This document shows, piece by piece, positions 49,519 through 61,210 of a stretch of 64,000 bases of DNA. The stretch covers positions 1-64,000 of the forward strand of contig CACIZB010000001.1 in the NCBI GenBank assembly GCA_902591025.1. The letters run 5' to 3'. The notes beneath the pieces are model-generated. The model was not told where the DNA came from and searched no databases. It worked only from the letters and a program-made list of their open reading frames with translations. A program made the translations under genes and the position numbers. Position 1 is the stretch's first letter; each line of letters opens with the position of its first letter. The DNA is from an uncultured Pelagibacteraceae bacterium (GTDB lineage: Bacteria; Pseudomonadota; Alphaproteobacteria; Pelagibacterales; Pelagibacteraceae).

Positions 49519-49890
49519 TTATTTACCTTTTTTAGTCCCATATAAAGATCTTCTTTTTTTTCTATTGGCAACACCTTGTGTGTCTAGATTACCTCTTAGT
49601 ATATGATACCTTACACCTGGAAGATCTTTAACTCTGCCACCTCTAATCATAACTACTGAGTGTTCTTGAAGATTATGACCTTCTCCGGGAATGTACGCAG
49701 TTACTTCAAAACCATTTGATAACCTCACCCTTGCAACTTTTCTTAATGCTGAGTTTGGTTTTTTTGGAGTTGTTGTATAAACTTTTACGCAAACACCCCT
49801 TTTTAAAGGTTGCTTTTCTAAAGCGGGTACTTTGTTACGTGTTATTTGTTTAACTCTCTTTTTTTTTAACAACTGATTAATAGTCGGCAT
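49519..49890 (-). CDS. rpsL: 30S ribosomal protein S12
   Basis: 123 residues; decoding-centre protein. [25 protein letters not shown] carries the lysine pair at 43-44 whose first member is the classic streptomycin-resistance site, here wild type; [12 protein letters not shown] holds the second such site. It is first gene of the str part of the block and has a 165-base spacer upstream with a promoter-like sequence and hairpins. Confidence 0.98.
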   Translation of the reverse strand: MPTINQLLKKKRVKQITRNKVPALEKQPLKRGVCVKVYTTTPKKPNSALRKVARVRLSNGFEVTAYIPGEGHNLQEHSVVMIRGGRVKDLPGVRYHILRGNLDTQGVANRKKRRSLYGTKKGK

Positions 49891-49926
49891 AATTATAAAA
49901 CTTTAAATTAATACATTTTTGAGTGA

Positions 49927-49975
49927 AATAACTGACAGGTTATTCATGGCAGCGTTTAACACTTAAAATGGTGTT
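49927..49975 (-). promoter_or_regulatory. Structured leader upstream of rpsL
   Basis: Within the spacer that would be the rpsL 5' untranslated region, two inverted repeats can be read on the transcribed strand. The first is AACAC with GTGTT, with an 8-base loop (49958-49975). The second is AATAAC with GTTATT, with a 6-base loop (49927-49944). Neither is followed by a U-run, so they are not ordinary terminators. They could be a ribosomal-protein binding site or mRNA stabilising hairpins. Confidence 0.35.
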
Positions 49976-49998
49976 ACATTCCAACCAAAAATATCGCC

Positions 49999-50026
49999 AA
50001 AATACTAATTAATTTGACTTTGTCAA
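49999..50026 (-). promoter_or_regulatory. Candidate sigma-70 promoter for rpsL
   Basis: On the minus strand a perfect -35 TTGACA (50021-50026) and TATTTT (49999-50004) are 16 bases apart. The -35 lies in an inverted repeat TTTGAC/GTCAAA (50013-50027). This is the only sizeable gap between rpoC and the str genes, which supports a promoter here. The resulting leader would be about 100 bases. Confidence 0.5.
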
Positions 50027-50055
50027 ACTAAAACTATTAATCGTGGAGGTTTTTT

Positions 50056-53000
50056 TTATTGATTTGATTGACTTTCTGAGGGTTCAATTTTCTCTTGTTC
50101 AGATAAAAATTTATTGTCATCCTCAATGGCTTTTTTGTTCCATTTGTTCTTTATATTACCAGTTCCAGCAGGAACTAATCTTCCAACAATTACGTTTTCT
50201 TTTAAACCATTTAATGGATCTACTTTACCTTTTATTGCAGCATCAGTAAGAACTCTAGTTGTTTCCTGAAAAGATGCTGCAGAAATGAATGACTCTGTCT
50301 GAAGCGAAGCTTTTGTGATACCCATCAATACTCTTTCTGCTACAGCAGGTGTTTTACCTTCTGATTTAAGTTTTTCATTTACTATATCAAACTTAATTCT
50401 ATCAATTATCTCACCTGGTAAATATGTTGAATCTCCAGTAGTTTTAACTTCAACTTTTTTAAGCATCTGCCTTAAAATAGTTTCTATATGTTTATCATTA
50501 ATAATTACACCTTGAAGTCTATAAACTTCTTGAACTTGGTTTACAAAATATTCTGTCAAATCTTTTATTCCCATAATTCTTAAAATATCATGTGGTAAAG
50601 GTTGACCATCTAGTAAATATTCTCCTTTTTTAATTTTTTCACCTTGATTAAAATTAATATGCTTTCCTTTTGGAATTAAATAATTTGAAGGTTCTGATCC
50701 ATCCTCAGGGACTATTGAAACTCTTTGTTTTCCTCTAACTTCTTTTCCAAAAATAACTTGACCATCATTCTCAGCAATAATTGCACTATCTTTTGCTTTT
50801 CTAGCTTCAAATAATTCTGCAACTCTTGGTAAACCACCGGTTATATCTTTTGTTTTTGTCGTCTCCTTTGGAAGTCTTGCAATTACATCTCCTGCAGAAA
50901 CTTTTTGACCATCTTTTACTGAGAGAATTGAGTCTGGAACTAAATAATATCTAGCCTCATTATCATCTGCTTTTTTAATTACATTACCCTTTTCATCTCT
51001 CAATGTAATTCTTGGTTTTAACTCAGAGCTTTTAGACTGTGATCTCCAATCGACAACTGACTTTGATGAAATTCCAGTAGCATCATCTGTCGTTTCTTGA
51101 ATTGTTACCCCATCTATTAAATCAACATAGCTAGCTATTCCACTTTTCTCTGCTATTACTGGTGTTGTGTAAGGGTCCCATTCACAAATTTTAGTATTTG
51201 CTTTTACTTTTTCACCGTTTTTAAAGAACAATTTTGAACCATAAGCAACTTTATATATCGCGACCTGAACTCCATTATCATCTTCGATTGATAATTGGGT
51301 ATTTCTTCCCATTACAATCAAATTCTTTTTTGAGTCCTCTAAGATATTTGAATTTATAATTTTTAAAGTACCATCATTCTTTGTTATTATTTGAGAGTCT
51401 TGTTTTACGGATGCAGTTCCACCAACGTGAAAAGTTCTCATTGTTAATTGAGTACCTGGTTCACCAATAGATTGAGCAGATATCATTCCAATAGCTTCAC
51501 CAACATGAACCATTTTTCCTCTTGATAAATCTCTACCGTATGAAATTGCACAAACACCTTCTTTTGATCCACAGGTCATTACAGAATAAACTTTAACTGA
51601 CTTTATTCCAGCCGCATCAATCTTATCACACCCAGTTTCGTCTATCATGGTTGTTTTTTTAATTACAACTTCTCCAGTTATTGGATGCTTAACATCGTCA
51701 AAGGTTATTCTTCCTAGTGCTCTCTCCGATAAGCTGACTACAACATTTCCACCCTCTAAAATTTCAGTAAGTTCAATAAACCCAGGATTTTTACAATCAC
51801 ATTCTTTTTTAGTTATAGTCAAATCTTGTGCTACATCGCAAAGTCTTCTAGTAAGATAACCTGAGCTTGCGGTTTTAAGAGCAGTATCAGCTAACCCTTT
51901 TCTAGCTCCATGAGTAGAATTAAAATATTCAAGAGCTGTTAATCCCTCTTTAAAATTTGAGGTAATTGGACTTTCAATGATCTCTCCTGAAGGCTTAGCT
52001 ATTAAGCCTCTCATTCCAGCTAATTGCTTCATTTGTGCAGCTGATCCTCTTGCTCCACTGTCGGCCATCATGAAAACTGAATTAATTTTTAGCCCTTCAG
52101 AAGTTTTTTCAGTAGCCGAGATACCCTTCATCATTTCTCCAGCGACCTTATCAGTGCATTTAGACCAAGCATCTACAACTTTATTATATTTTTCCCCTCT
52201 GGTAATTAACCCTTCAGCATATTGAGTTTCATAATCTGCAATTAATTTCTTAGTATCGTCTATTAGCTGAGTTTTATTCTGTGGTATTACTAAATCGTCC
52301 TTACCGAAAGATATTCCTGCCTTAAATGCGTGTTTAAAACCAAGATCTTTTAATTTGTCACAGAAAATAACTGTTGTCTTTTGTCCACAAAATCTGAAAA
52401 CAATGTCGATTATTTCTGAAACAGTTTTTTTAGGTAACAATCTATCTATTAATGAAAATTTAATATTTGAATTTTTTGGAAGTAAATTTGCTAATAAAAA
52501 TCTACCTGCTGTAGAAGTATATTTTTCAAATTTCTGATTTCCCTTTTCATCTTTTGTCTCAAAACGTGATATAATAGTACTATGAACTTTAATTTGTCCT
52601 GATGATAAAGCAAACTCAATTTGATCTGCATCTAGAAAGTATCCTTTTGGTTTTTCGCTTATTGGTTCCTGAGATAAATAATAAATACCTAAAATCATAT
52701 CCTGACTTGGGACAATAATTGGCTTACCATTAGATGGTGATAGAATATTATTTGTTGAAAGCATTAGTATTCTTGCCTCTAATTGAGCTTCCAGACTCAA
52801 TGGAACGTGAACAGCCATTTGATCACCATCAAAATCGGCATTAAAAGCTGCACAAGTAAGTGGATGTAATTCAATAGCATCCCCTTCAATTAATTTTGGT
52901 TCAAATGCTTGAACACCTAATCTATGAAGTGTTGGTGCTCTATTCAGAAGAACTGGATGTTCTCTCACAATTAATTCAAGAGCATCCCATACAGCATTTG

Positions 53001-54225
53001 TCTCCTTTTCGACTAATTTTTTAGCTTGTTTAATAGTTGAAGCTAAGCCAAGTTTATTTAATCTAGCATACAAGAATGGTTTAAATAACTCCAAAGCCAT
53101 TTTTTTTGGTAAACCACATTCATGTAATTTTAAATCAGGTCCAACAACAATCACTGATCGACCAGAATAATCGACTCTTTTACCAAGAAGATTTTGTCTA
53201 AATCTTCCTTGTTTACCTTTAAGCATTTCAGCAAGAGATTTAAGGGGTCTTTTGCCGGTACCTGTGATTACTCTTCCACGTCTGCCATTATCAAACAAAG
53301 CATCAACCGACTCTTGAAGCATACGTTTTTCATTTCTTACAATAATATCTGGAGCTTTTAGATCCATAAGTCTTTTTAATCTATTGTTTCTATTAATAAC
53401 TCTTCGATAAAGATCATTTAAGTCTGAAGTAGCAAACCTTCCTCCATCTAACGGTACAAGTGGTCTTAATTCTGGTGGTATAACTGGAACAACAGTCATA
53501 ATCATCCACTCAGGCTTTTGGCCAGTTTCTATAAATGACTCTATTAATTTTAATCTTTTAATTGCTCTTTCCTCATTTACTTTAGATTTAGTCTCTTTGA
53601 TGTAGTTTGATAAGTTTTTTCTCTCGTTTTCTAAATCTAAATTTTTAAGCATCTCAAGAACAGCCTCTGCTCCTATTCCTGCTGTGAATGCCTCTTCACC
53701 ATATTCATCTTGGTATTTTGCCAGTTCTTCTTCATTTAAAAGTTGGTTTTTCTGTAAACCTGTCAAACCTGGCTCGACAACTATAAAGTTTTCAAAATAT
53801 AAAACTCTTTCGATTTCTTTGAGCTTCATGTCTACTGCTAAAGCAATTCTACTCGGTAAAGATTTCAAAAACCATATATGTGCAACAGGAGTTGCTAAGT
53901 TTATATGGCCCATTCTTTCTCTTCTCACATTTGATTTGGTAACCTCAACTCCACATTTTTCACAAATTATGCCCCTGAACTTCATTCTTTTATATTTTCC
54001 ACACAAACATTCATAATCTTTGATTGGACCAAATATTCTTGCGCAAAAAAGACCATCTTTTTCAGGTCTAAAAGTTCTATAATTAATTGTTTCTGGCTTT
54101 TTAATTTCTCCGTATGTCCAAGATTTTATTTTTTCAGGACTTGCGAGTGAAATTTTTATACTATTGAAATTTTGAGCCTCTGAAATTTCTGAATTTTTAA
54201 ATAGATCTGTAAGTTCTTTTTTCAT
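50056..54225 (-). CDS. rpoC: DNA-directed RNA polymerase subunit beta'
   Basis: 1389 residues. The N-terminal zinc ribbon has Cys73, Cys75, Cys88 and Cys91; the catalytic triad is in [38 protein letters not shown] and [20 protein letters not shown] are the bridge helix/trigger-loop region. The second zinc site has cysteines in CDCKNPG and CGSKEGVC. It starts two bases after rpoB; the two are separate, not fused. No hairpin terminator was seen after its stop. Confidence 0.99.
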   Translation of the reverse strand: MKKELTDLFKNSEISEAQNFNSIKISLASPEKIKSWTYGEIKKPETINYRTFRPEKDGLFCARIFGPIKDYECLCGKYKRMKFRGIICEKCGVEVTKSNVRRERMGHINLATPVAHIWFLKSLPSRIALAVDMKLKEIERVLYFENFIVVEPGLTGLQKNQLLNEEELAKYQDEYGEEAFTAGIGAEAVLEMLKNLDLENERKNLSNYIKETKSKVNEERAIKRLKLIESFIETGQKPEWMIMTVVPVIPPELRPLVPLDGGRFATSDLNDLYRRVINRNNRLKRLMDLKAPDIIVRNEKRMLQESVDALFDNGRRGRVITGTGKRPLKSLAEMLKGKQGRFRQNLLGKRVDYSGRSVIVVGPDLKLHECGLPKKMALELFKPFLYARLNKLGLASTIKQAKKLVEKETNAVWDALELIVREHPVLLNRAPTLHRLGVQAFEPKLIEGDAIELHPLTCAAFNADFDGDQMAVHVPLSLEAQLEARILMLSTNNILSPSNGKPIIVPSQDMILGIYYLSQEPISEKPKGYFLDADQIEFALSSGQIKVHSTIISRFETKDEKGNQKFEKYTSTAGRFLLANLLPKNSNIKFSLIDRLLPKKTVSEIIDIVFRFCGQKTTVIFCDKLKDLGFKHAFKAGISFGKDDLVIPQNKTQLIDDTKKLIADYETQYAEGLITRGEKYNKVVDAWSKCTDKVAGEMMKGISATEKTSEGLKINSVFMMADSGARGSAAQMKQLAGMRGLIAKPSGEIIESPITSNFKEGLTALEYFNSTHGARKGLADTALKTASSGYLTRRLCDVAQDLTITKKECDCKNPGFIELTEILEGGNVVVSLSERALGRITFDDVKHPITGEVVIKKTTMIDETGCDKIDAAGIKSVKVYSVMTCGSKEGVCAISYGRDLSRGKMVHVGEAIGMISAQSIGEPGTQLTMRTFHVGGTASVKQDSQIITKNDGTLKIINSNILEDSKKNLIVMGRNTQLSIEDDNGVQVAIYKVAYGSKLFFKNGEKVKANTKICEWDPYTTPVIAEKSGIASYVDLIDGVTIQETTDDATGISSKSVVDWRSQSKSSELKPRITLRDEKGNVIKKADDNEARYYLVPDSILSVKDGQKVSAGDVIARLPKETTKTKDITGGLPRVAELFEARKAKDSAIIAENDGQVIFGKEVRGKQRVSIVPEDGSEPSNYLIPKGKHINFNQGEKIKKGEYLLDGQPLPHDILRIMGIKDLTEYFVNQVQEVYRLQGVIINDKHIETILRQMLKKVEVKTTGDSTYLPGEIIDRIKFDIVNEKLKSEGKTPAVAERVLMGITKASLQTESFISAASFQETTRVLTDAAIKGKVDPLNGLKENVIVGRLVPAGTGNIKNKWNKKAIEDDNKFLSEQEKIEPSESQSNQ

Positions 54226-54227
54226 AA

Positions 54228-57200
54228 TTAATTTAATTCAACGTTTAGTGCTAGTGATTTTATCTCTTTAACAAGCACGTTAAAAGATTCTGGAATACCA
54301 GATTCAAAGTTTTCTTCACCTTTTACTATTGTTTCATATACTTTAACTCTTCCAGCCACATCATCTGATTTTACAGTTAAAATTTCTTGTAAAGTATATG
54401 AGGCTCCATATGCTTCTAGAGCCCACACTTCCATCTCACCAAACCTTTGTCCACCAAGTTGTGCTTTTCCACCTAATGGTTGTTGAGTAACTAAACTGTA
54501 AGGTCCTGTCGATCTAGCATGAATTTTATCCTCTACCAAATGGTGGAGTTTAAGCATATAAATTATACCAACAGTAACCGGTCTATCAAATTTTTCACCA
54601 GTTCTCCCGTCCCATAAATAAGTTTGACCAGATTTAGGTAATTTTGCTAATTCAAGCATTTCAGTAACATTTTTTTCTTTGGCTCCATCAAAGACTGGAG
54701 TTGAAATAGCTATACCATTTTGTAAATTTTCACATAAGTCTTTAAATTCAATTTTATTGAGTTTATCTACTTTTTCATTGAATATTTCTTCCCCGTAAAC
54801 AGATTTTAAAAAACTTGATATTTTTTCTGTTTTTTCAATTTTCTTATTATTTTCATTTACCAGTCTACTTACCTCTTGACCAAATTCTTTACATGCCCAA
54901 CCTAAGTGTGTTTCTAGAATTTGACCAACATTCATCCTGCTTGGAACTCCCAAAGGATTTAAGACAATATCGACAGGTCTTCCATCTTCTCTGTATGGCA
55001 TATCCTCGACTGGAACAATTTTACTAACAACTCCCTTATTTCCATGTCTACCTGACATTTTATCGCCTGGTCTTAATCTTCTTTTAATCGCTACAAATAC
55101 CTTAACCATTTTCATCACACTTGGTAACAAATCATCACCACTTCTTATTTTTAAAACTTTATCCTCAAATCTTTCAACAATATCTTGTTTAGCTTTATTA
55201 TATTGGTCTTTTAGTTGTGTTAGCGCATTTTCATCTTTTGAATCTCCAGTAGATATTTTAAATACATCATTGATATTTAACTCATTAATATTTTTAAAAG
55301 TTAATTTCGCTCCTGATTCTAAATCTTTTACTTTCTTGTTTAATGATGAACCTTCTAAAATTTGTGATGCTCTTTGTTTTATACTTCTTTCTAAAATTTC
55401 TTCTTCAACTATCTTATCCTGTTGAACTTCTTCTATTTCAGCTCTTTCAATTGTTATTGATCTTTCATCTTTTTCAATACCATGTCTATTAAAAACTCTA
55501 ACATCAACAACCGTTCCACTACTTCCCCTGGACATTCTTAAAGACGTATCAGTAACATCTATAGCTTTTTCTCCAAAGATAGATCTTAATAATTTTTCCT
55601 CAGGTCCAGATGCAGAGTCACCTTTAGGAGTAACTTTACCTACTAATATATCACCGGCATTTACCTCTGCACCAATATAAACTACCCCCGACTCATCTAA
55701 ATTTTTTAGTGACTCTTCATTCACATTAGGAATATCTCTTGTAATCTCTTCCTCACCAAGTTTTGTATCTCTAGCCATAATCTCATACTCAACAATATGT
55801 ACAGATGTAAATACGTCGTCAGTCACACACCTTTCAGATATAAGAATAGAGTCTTCAAAATTATATCCTTGCCATGGCATAAATGCGACTGTTACATTCT
55901 TCCCTAGGGCTAACTCACCTATTTTTGTTGATGGTCCATCTGCAATAATATCTCCAGACTTTACTTTGTCTCCCACTCTAACTAAAGGTCTCTGGTTAAT
56001 ACAGGTATTTTGATTTGATCTCTTGAATTTTTGGAGGTTGTAGATATCTACACCCGATTTTGTAAAGTCCGTTTCCTCTGTTACCTTTATCACGATTCTT
56101 TTACCATCAATCTTATCAACTATACCATCTCTCTTAGCTACAATAGTTACACCCGAGTCTAAAGCTACATCACTCTCTATTCCCGTACCTACTAATGGTG
56201 CCTCAGGTTTTAGAAGAGGCACAGCTTGTCTCATCATATTTGATCCCATTAATGCTCTGTTAGCATCATCATTTTCCAAAAAAGGAATCAATGATGCAGC
56301 CACTGAGACTAATTGTTTTGGTGATACATCAATGTAATCAATAGTCTCTGGTTTAGATAAAAGAAAATTTAAGTTTTGCCTACAAGATACTAATTCTTCA
56401 ATAATCTTGCCGTTTTTATCAATTTTGGTATTAGCCTGAGCAATAGTAAATTTTGTTTCCTCCATTGCAGACAAATATTCAACTTTATCCTGCACAAAAC
56501 CATCTTTAACTCTTTTGTATGGGCTTTCGATGAATCCGTATTTATTAATTTTTGCATAAGTTGATAAACTATTTATTAAACCGATATTAGGTCCCTCTGG
56601 AGTTTCGATTGGACAAATTCTTCCGTAATGCGTTGGATGGACATCTCTGACTTCAAATCCAGCCCGTTCTCTTGTTAATCCACCTGGGCCTAATGCAGAA
56701 ACTCTTCTTTTATGAGTTATTTCGGACAGTGGATTAGTTTGATCCATGAACTGAGATAATTGGGAACTAGCAAAAAAATCCTTTAGTGAAACAGTTAATG
56801 GTTTTGCATTAATAAGATCCTGTGGCATCGCCGATTCTACATCTAGAGTGGTCATTTTTTCTTTAATAGCTCTCTCCATTCTGTAAACGCCAATACGCGC
56901 TTGATTTTCAACTAATTCTCCAACTGATCTAACTCTTCTATTACCCAAATGATCGATATCATCCACTTCATCTTTGCCATCTCTTAAATCAAGCATTTTA
57001 TGGATTATTGCAATAATATCATCATTTCTTAAAATTGTAATTTTATCCGAGCACTCAAGATTTAATCTTGAATTCATTTTTACCCTACCAACATCAGATA
57101 AATCGTATCTATCAGAACTGAAAAACAAATTATTAAAAATTTGAGTAGCGATTTCTATAGTTGGAGGCTCACCGGGTCTTAACATCTTATATATTTCTGT

Positions 57201-58316
57201 TATAGCCTCATCCTTAGTATTATTTTTATCATTAAATATCGTAAGAAGTAAATAGGGACCTTTATTAATAGAATTTGTTACAGAGATATCTATAGTAGTA
57301 ATATTTGCATCAAGAATTTGTTGAATGATTGTATCATTTAATTCAGTACCAATTTTAAGAGTACCGCCCTCCTCGTCACTTACTTTTATGTCCTTATGTA
57401 AGAATTTACCAAATAGTGACTCTCTTGATACTAAAATATCTTTTAAACCATCATTAGCTAGTTTTTTGGCATTTAAATAATTTATTTTATCACCAAGTTT
57501 AATGATAGTTTTGTTGGATTTTGCATCGATCACTTCCTCAGAAAAATTTTTTGCTTTATAATTTTCAGGATTAAATTTTGTTTTCCACCTCTGACTTTTG
57601 GTGTCATATGTGTATTGTTCAACATCATAAAATTCATTTATAATATCTGATTTAGAAAATCCTAAAGCTAACAATAAAGTTGATGTTAATATTTTCTTTT
57701 TTCTATCAATTTTGAAATACAGTAAATCTTTTACATCATACTCAAAATCTAACCATGATCCTCTATTTGGTATAACTCTACAATTAAAAAGAAGTTTTCC
57801 ACTAGCATGTGTTTTTCCTTTGTCATGATCAAAAAAAACACCAGGACTTCTATGCATTTGATTAACTACTACTCTTTGAACTCCGTTTGTAATGAATGTT
57901 CCACTATTTGTCATCATAGGAACTTCACCCATATAAACTTCTTGTTCTTTTGCGGATAAAATATCTTTAGTATTATTTTCCTGATCTATTTCATACACAA
58001 CTAATCTCAGAGTGCACTTAAGAGCTGATGAGTAAGTTAAACCACGAGCAATACATTCTTCAACATCAAATTTTGGTTTATCTAATTTATATGAAATATA
58101 CTCCAACGTTGCTTTATCGTTAATATCTTCAATTGGAAAAATACTTTTGAAAACTCTATCAAAACCTTTTGTCAATTCACCTTGAGTTGGATTAAAATCG
58201 GTAAGCTCTTTATAAGAATTTTTTTGGACTTCAATTAAGTTTGGAATGGATAAACTTTCCTTAAGCTTACCAAAACTTTTCCGGATGTTTTTCTTTTCAG
58301 TAAAAGATATTTGCAT
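54228..58316 (-). CDS. rpoB: DNA-directed RNA polymerase subunit beta
   Basis: 1362 residues. The rifampicin pocket [20 protein letters not shown] and [12 protein letters not shown] is of wild-type sequence; [17 protein letters not shown] and [18 protein letters not shown] are further conserved blocks. It is 52 bases downstream of rplL, the second-longest gap in the rif part, and may carry processing or attenuation signals, though no clear hairpin was seen. Confidence 0.99.
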   Translation of the reverse strand: MQISFTEKKNIRKSFGKLKESLSIPNLIEVQKNSYKELTDFNPTQGELTKGFDRVFKSIFPIEDINDKATLEYISYKLDKPKFDVEECIARGLTYSSALKCTLRLVVYEIDQENNTKDILSAKEQEVYMGEVPMMTNSGTFITNGVQRVVVNQMHRSPGVFFDHDKGKTHASGKLLFNCRVIPNRGSWLDFEYDVKDLLYFKIDRKKKILTSTLLLALGFSKSDIINEFYDVEQYTYDTKSQRWKTKFNPENYKAKNFSEEVIDAKSNKTIIKLGDKINYLNAKKLANDGLKDILVSRESLFGKFLHKDIKVSDEEGGTLKIGTELNDTIIQQILDANITTIDISVTNSINKGPYLLLTIFNDKNNTKDEAITEIYKMLRPGEPPTIEIATQIFNNLFFSSDRYDLSDVGRVKMNSRLNLECSDKITILRNDDIIAIIHKMLDLRDGKDEVDDIDHLGNRRVRSVGELVENQARIGVYRMERAIKEKMTTLDVESAMPQDLINAKPLTVSLKDFFASSQLSQFMDQTNPLSEITHKRRVSALGPGGLTRERAGFEVRDVHPTHYGRICPIETPEGPNIGLINSLSTYAKINKYGFIESPYKRVKDGFVQDKVEYLSAMEETKFTIAQANTKIDKNGKIIEELVSCRQNLNFLLSKPETIDYIDVSPKQLVSVAASLIPFLENDDANRALMGSNMMRQAVPLLKPEAPLVGTGIESDVALDSGVTIVAKRDGIVDKIDGKRIVIKVTEETDFTKSGVDIYNLQKFKRSNQNTCINQRPLVRVGDKVKSGDIIADGPSTKIGELALGKNVTVAFMPWQGYNFEDSILISERCVTDDVFTSVHIVEYEIMARDTKLGEEEITRDIPNVNEESLKNLDESGVVYIGAEVNAGDILVGKVTPKGDSASGPEEKLLRSIFGEKAIDVTDTSLRMSRGSSGTVVDVRVFNRHGIEKDERSITIERAEIEEVQQDKIVEEEILERSIKQRASQILEGSSLNKKVKDLESGAKLTFKNINELNINDVFKISTGDSKDENALTQLKDQYNKAKQDIVERFEDKVLKIRSGDDLLPSVMKMVKVFVAIKRRLRPGDKMSGRHGNKGVVSKIVPVEDMPYREDGRPVDIVLNPLGVPSRMNVGQILETHLGWACKEFGQEVSRLVNENNKKIEKTEKISSFLKSVYGEEIFNEKVDKLNKIEFKDLCENLQNGIAISTPVFDGAKEKNVTEMLELAKLPKSGQTYLWDGRTGEKFDRPVTVGIIYMLKLHHLVEDKIHARSTGPYSLVTQQPLGGKAQLGGQRFGEMEVWALEAYGASYTLQEILTVKSDDVAGRVKVYETIVKGEENFESGIPESFNVLVKEIKSLALNVELN

Positions 58317-58368
58317 TTATGTATCAATACTGATTACAATAATCAGCACCGAAAAATTTCCTATTAAT

Positions 58369-58734
58369 TTACTTAAGTTCTACTTTAGCGCCAGCAGCTT
58401 CTAACTTGGCTTTAATTTCTTCAGCCTCTTTTTTTGGTACACCTGTTTTCACTTCCTTGGGTGCACCTTCAACTAAGTCTTTAGCCTCTTTTAGACCCAG
58501 GGATGTCGCTGCTCTTACTTCTTTTATAACGTTAATTTTTTTGTCCCCAGCAGAAACTAACATGATAGTAAAATCATCTTTGTCTTCTGCTGCTGCGGCT
58601 GCTCCACCCGCTGTTGGGGCTGCTGCTGCCATAGGGGTCACTCCCCATTTTTCTTCTAATTGTTTTGAAAGATCTGCTGCTTCGGCAACAGTCAAACTTG
58701 ATAAATCTTCAATAATTTTATTAAGGTCAGGCAT
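58369..58734 (-). CDS. rplL: 50S ribosomal protein L7/L12
   Basis: 121 residues. The N-terminal dimerisation part is [28 protein letters not shown], the Ala/Gly hinge follows at about 36-50, and the C-terminal factor-binding domain has [27 protein letters not shown]. Typical length and composition; its alanine-rich hinge has noticeably higher GC than its surroundings. Confidence 0.98.
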   Translation of the reverse strand: MPDLNKIIEDLSSLTVAEAADLSKQLEEKWGVTPMAAAAPTAGGAAAAAEDKDDFTIMLVSAGDKKINVIKEVRAATSLGLKEAKDLVEGAPKEVKTGVPKKEAEEIKAKLEAAGAKVELK

Positions 58735-58739
58735 ATAAT

Positions 58740-59261
58740 CTACTCTTTAGGTTGTGTTTCAGAATTTTCTGTGGGTAAACTACCCATTTTTTCCGATCGT
58801 GCAAGTAAAATACTCACTAATTTTGAAGCAGATGCATTCAAAATTCCCACGATATTTGCTCTCGCTTCATCTAATGTTGGTAGATTTGCCACATTTTGGA
58901 CTCCTGCTTGATCAAGAATCTCGTTATCCATTATTCCACCAAGTAATTTTAGATTCTCATTATCTTTTGCAAATTTTGAAAGAATTCTAGCTGACATTAT
59001 AGCATCTTCTCCAAAAGCTACCGCTGTAGGACCAGTGAATAAATTTGATAATTCTTTACATTTAGTTTTTTCTAAAGCTAATTTTGTAATTCTGTTTTTT
59101 GTGATTTTAAATACTATGCCATACTCCCTCATTTTAGATCTTAATTCATCCAGTTGTGTCATAGTTAAACCTTGGTAATGAGTTACCAAAATTGCTTTAC
59201 TATTTTCAAACTGATTAGTCATTTCAGTAATATAATTTTGTTTTTGCTGCTTGCTCATCAT
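58740..59261 (-). CDS. rplJ: 50S ribosomal protein L10
   Basis: 173 residues. [42 protein letters not shown] and [15 protein letters not shown] are family motifs, and the C-terminal helix that binds L7/L12 is present. The gene begins two bases after rplA, leaving no room for the L10-binding leader that regulates rplJL-rpoBC in E. coli. Confidence 0.97.
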   Translation of the reverse strand: MMSKQQKQNYITEMTNQFENSKAILVTHYQGLTMTQLDELRSKMREYGIVFKITKNRITKLALEKTKCKELSNLFTGPTAVAFGEDAIMSARILSKFAKDNENLKLLGGIMDNEILDQAGVQNVANLPTLDEARANIVGILNASASKLVSILLARSEKMGSLPTENSETQPKE

Positions 59262-59263
59262 AA

Positions 59264-59953
59264 TTATAAATTTTTCCCTAACTTAAGTTTATACGAAACA
59301 CCCATGGTAGACGTTATAAAAACAGATTTTATCAAATCACCTTTTAAAGTATTATTAGACTTTTCTTTTTCCAGAGAATCTAAAATTGCTTCATAATTTT
59401 TAATCAATTTTTTGTCATCAAATGATTTTTTTCCAATACTTACACCAATATTTCCATCTTTATCATTTCTTATTTCTACTTGTCCCGACTTTGCATCAGT
59501 GATTGCATTATTTAGATTTTCTGTGACTGAACCTAATTTTGGATTGGGCATTAAACCTTTTGGTCCAAGGACTTTACCTAATTTAGATAGTTTTATCATC
59601 ATCGTAGGAGTACAAATCAATTTTTCAAAATTAATTTCACCAGCTTTTATTTTATCTATAAAATCATCTCCACCAACTATATCAGCACCTGCTGATTTCG
59701 CCTCGGCAGATTTAGAATCTTCACAAACCACCGCAACTTTTACATTTTTCCCTGTTCCTCCCGGTAAATTTACAACAGTCCTTATATTTATCTCATTTTT
59801 TTTTTGTTTATTATTTATTTGAAAATTCAAATCAACTGACTCATCAAATTTTGTTGTACAATTTTTTTTAATAGAAGCTAAAACTTTATCTATACTTTCA
59901 GCAGGCAAGATATTTGTTTTCTCTGGTAATTTTTTAAACCTTTTTGATGGCAT
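59264..59953 (-). CDS. rplA: 50S ribosomal protein L1
   Basis: 229 residues; forms the L1 stalk. VNLPGGTGKNVKVAVVCEDS, GADIVGGDDFIDKIKAGEINF, and LGKVLGPKGLMPNPKLGSVT are diagnostic. Its start shares one base with the rplK stop, and rplJ follows after two bases. Confidence 0.98.
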   Translation of the reverse strand: MPSKRFKKLPEKTNILPAESIDKVLASIKKNCTTKFDESVDLNFQINNKQKKNEINIRTVVNLPGGTGKNVKVAVVCEDSKSAEAKSAGADIVGGDDFIDKIKAGEINFEKLICTPTMMIKLSKLGKVLGPKGLMPNPKLGSVTENLNNAITDAKSGQVEIRNDKDGNIGVSIGKKSFDDKKLIKNYEAILDSLEKEKSNNTLKGDLIKSVFITSTMGVSYKLKLGKNL

Positions 59954-60384
59954 TACTCTTTTACCTCTATTCCCATAGATCTCGCTGAACCTGCAATTAT
60001 TTTCACAGCTTGTTCCAAGTCAATCGCATTTAAATCATTCATTTTTTGTTTCGCAATTTCTTCAGCTTGTTTTTTTGTAATTGAGGCAACGATATTTCTA
60101 CCTGGTTCTTTTGAACCACTTTTTAATTTTGCTGCTTCTCTAATATAAAATGAAGCTGGTGGAGATTTTATCTTAAAATCAAATTTTTTATCTTTATAAA
60201 CTGTTATTTCAACAGGAACTGGTTTTCCAGCTAATGATTTCGTTTTATCATTAAAAGCTTTACAAAATTCCATTATGTTCACCCCACGTTGACCTAATGC
60301 AGGACCAACTGGTGGTGCGGGATTAGCTTGACCACCTTTAATTTGTAATTTTATAAATCCACTTATTTCTTTTTTTGCAGCCAT
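59953..60384 (-). CDS. rplK: 50S ribosomal protein L11
   Basis: 143 residues. [37 protein letters not shown] is the N-terminal signature, and [22 protein letters not shown] the C-terminal rRNA-binding end. L11 is the ribosomal contact for RelA-type stringent signalling. One-base overlaps join it to nusG and rplA. Confidence 0.98.
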   Translation of the reverse strand: MAAKKEISGFIKLQIKGGQANPAPPVGPALGQRGVNIMEFCKAFNDKTKSLAGKPVPVEITVYKDKKFDFKIKSPPASFYIREAAKLKSGSKEPGRNIVASITKKQAEEIAKQKMNDLNAIDLEQAVKIIAGSARSMGIEVKE

Positions 60385-60914
60385 TAACTTGCTTTCTCCA
60401 CTTGGTTATATTCTAATTCAACTGGTGTTGGTCTTCCGAAAATGGAAACTGAAACTTTAAGTCTAGATTTATCCTCGTCTATTTCTTCAACCATTCCATT
60501 AAATGAAGCAAAAGGTCCATCAATAACCTGAACCTTTTCACCAACGCTGTACTCTATACCAGATTTTGGCTGAGCTACACCATCTTTTATTTGTCCTAGA
60601 ATTTTCTCAATTTCTTTATCTGATACTGGAACTGGCATACCCTTTGTGCCTAAAAAACCACTGACTTTTTTTATGTTTTTAATCATATGATAAATATTAT
60701 TGTCCATTTCACTCTTTATTAATACGTAACCAGGAAAATATTTTTTTTTTCTTTGTATTCTTTTACCTCTTTTAACCTCAGTAACTTCATGAGTTGGAAC
60801 AATTATTTCCTCGAATTTATCGGAAATTTTTGCCTTATCCGCTTCTTCTTTAATAAGACCAGCTACTTTGTTTTCAAAACTTGAGTGTGATTGAACTATG
60901 TACCAATTTTTCAT
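60384..60914 (-). CDS. nusG: Transcription antitermination protein NusG
   Basis: 176 residues. The NGN domain has [18 protein letters not shown] and [14 protein letters not shown]; the C-terminal KOW domain has [21 protein letters not shown] and ends with [11 protein letters not shown]. NusG links RNA polymerase to Rho or S10/NusE. It overlaps the secE stop and the rplK start by one base each. Confidence 0.98.
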   Translation of the reverse strand: MKNWYIVQSHSSFENKVAGLIKEEADKAKISDKFEEIIVPTHEVTEVKRGKRIQRKKKYFPGYVLIKSEMDNNIYHMIKNIKKVSGFLGTKGMPVPVSDKEIEKILGQIKDGVAQPKSGIEYSVGEKVQVIDGPFASFNGMVEEIDEDKSRLKVSVSIFGRPTPVELEYNQVEKAS

Positions 60915-61105
60915 TAAATGCTTACCTTAAGGAGTATTTCTAGAAAAAACTTTAAAACTTGATCCAAAAGCAAAAAAAACAGTGACATCACAACTGCCAT
61001 TGCAAAAACCATCAAAGCACCTTGAAGAGTTTCTTTCCAAGTAGGCCACGTTACTTTAAATGCTTCTTGTTTTACTTCTTGAATAAATTTTATTGGGTTT
61101 TTCAT
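60914..61105 (-). CDS. secE: Preprotein translocase subunit SecE
   Basis: 63 residues, the short single-membrane-segment form. The amphipathic part FIQEVKQEAFKVTWPTWKETLQ precedes one hydrophobic segment (about 30-50). It lies 20 bases downstream of tRNA-Trp and shares a base with nusG; this trna-secE-nusG layout is widely conserved. Confidence 0.97.
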   Translation of the reverse strand: MKNPIKFIQEVKQEAFKVTWPTWKETLQGALMVFAMAVVMSLFFLLLDQVLKFFLEILLKVSI

Positions 61106-61125
61106 AATTTTTTTTGTAGTTTAAT

Positions 61126-61201
61126 TGGCAGGAGCGGAGGGACTCGAACCCTCAGCCTCCGGTTTTGGAGACCGGCGCTCTACCAATTGAGCTACACTCC
61201 T
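61126..61201 (-). tRNA. tRNA-Trp (anticodon CCA)
   Basis: 76 bases on the minus strand. Acceptor AGGAGTG pairs with CGCTCCT, then G73 and an encoded CCA. The anticodon arm CGGT-CTCCAAA-ACCG region contains anticodon CCA, and the T arm is GAGGG-TTCGAGT-CCCTC. It lies between tuf (9 bases) and secE (20 bases), so it is probably processed from their joint transcript. Confidence 0.97.
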
Positions 61202-61210
61202 ATATAGAGT

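Noticed and set aside
50027..50055. Rho-independent terminator after rpoC
   Set aside because: There is an A-run after the stop and a short palindrome (50013-50027), but on the transcribed strand no U-run follows a stem.
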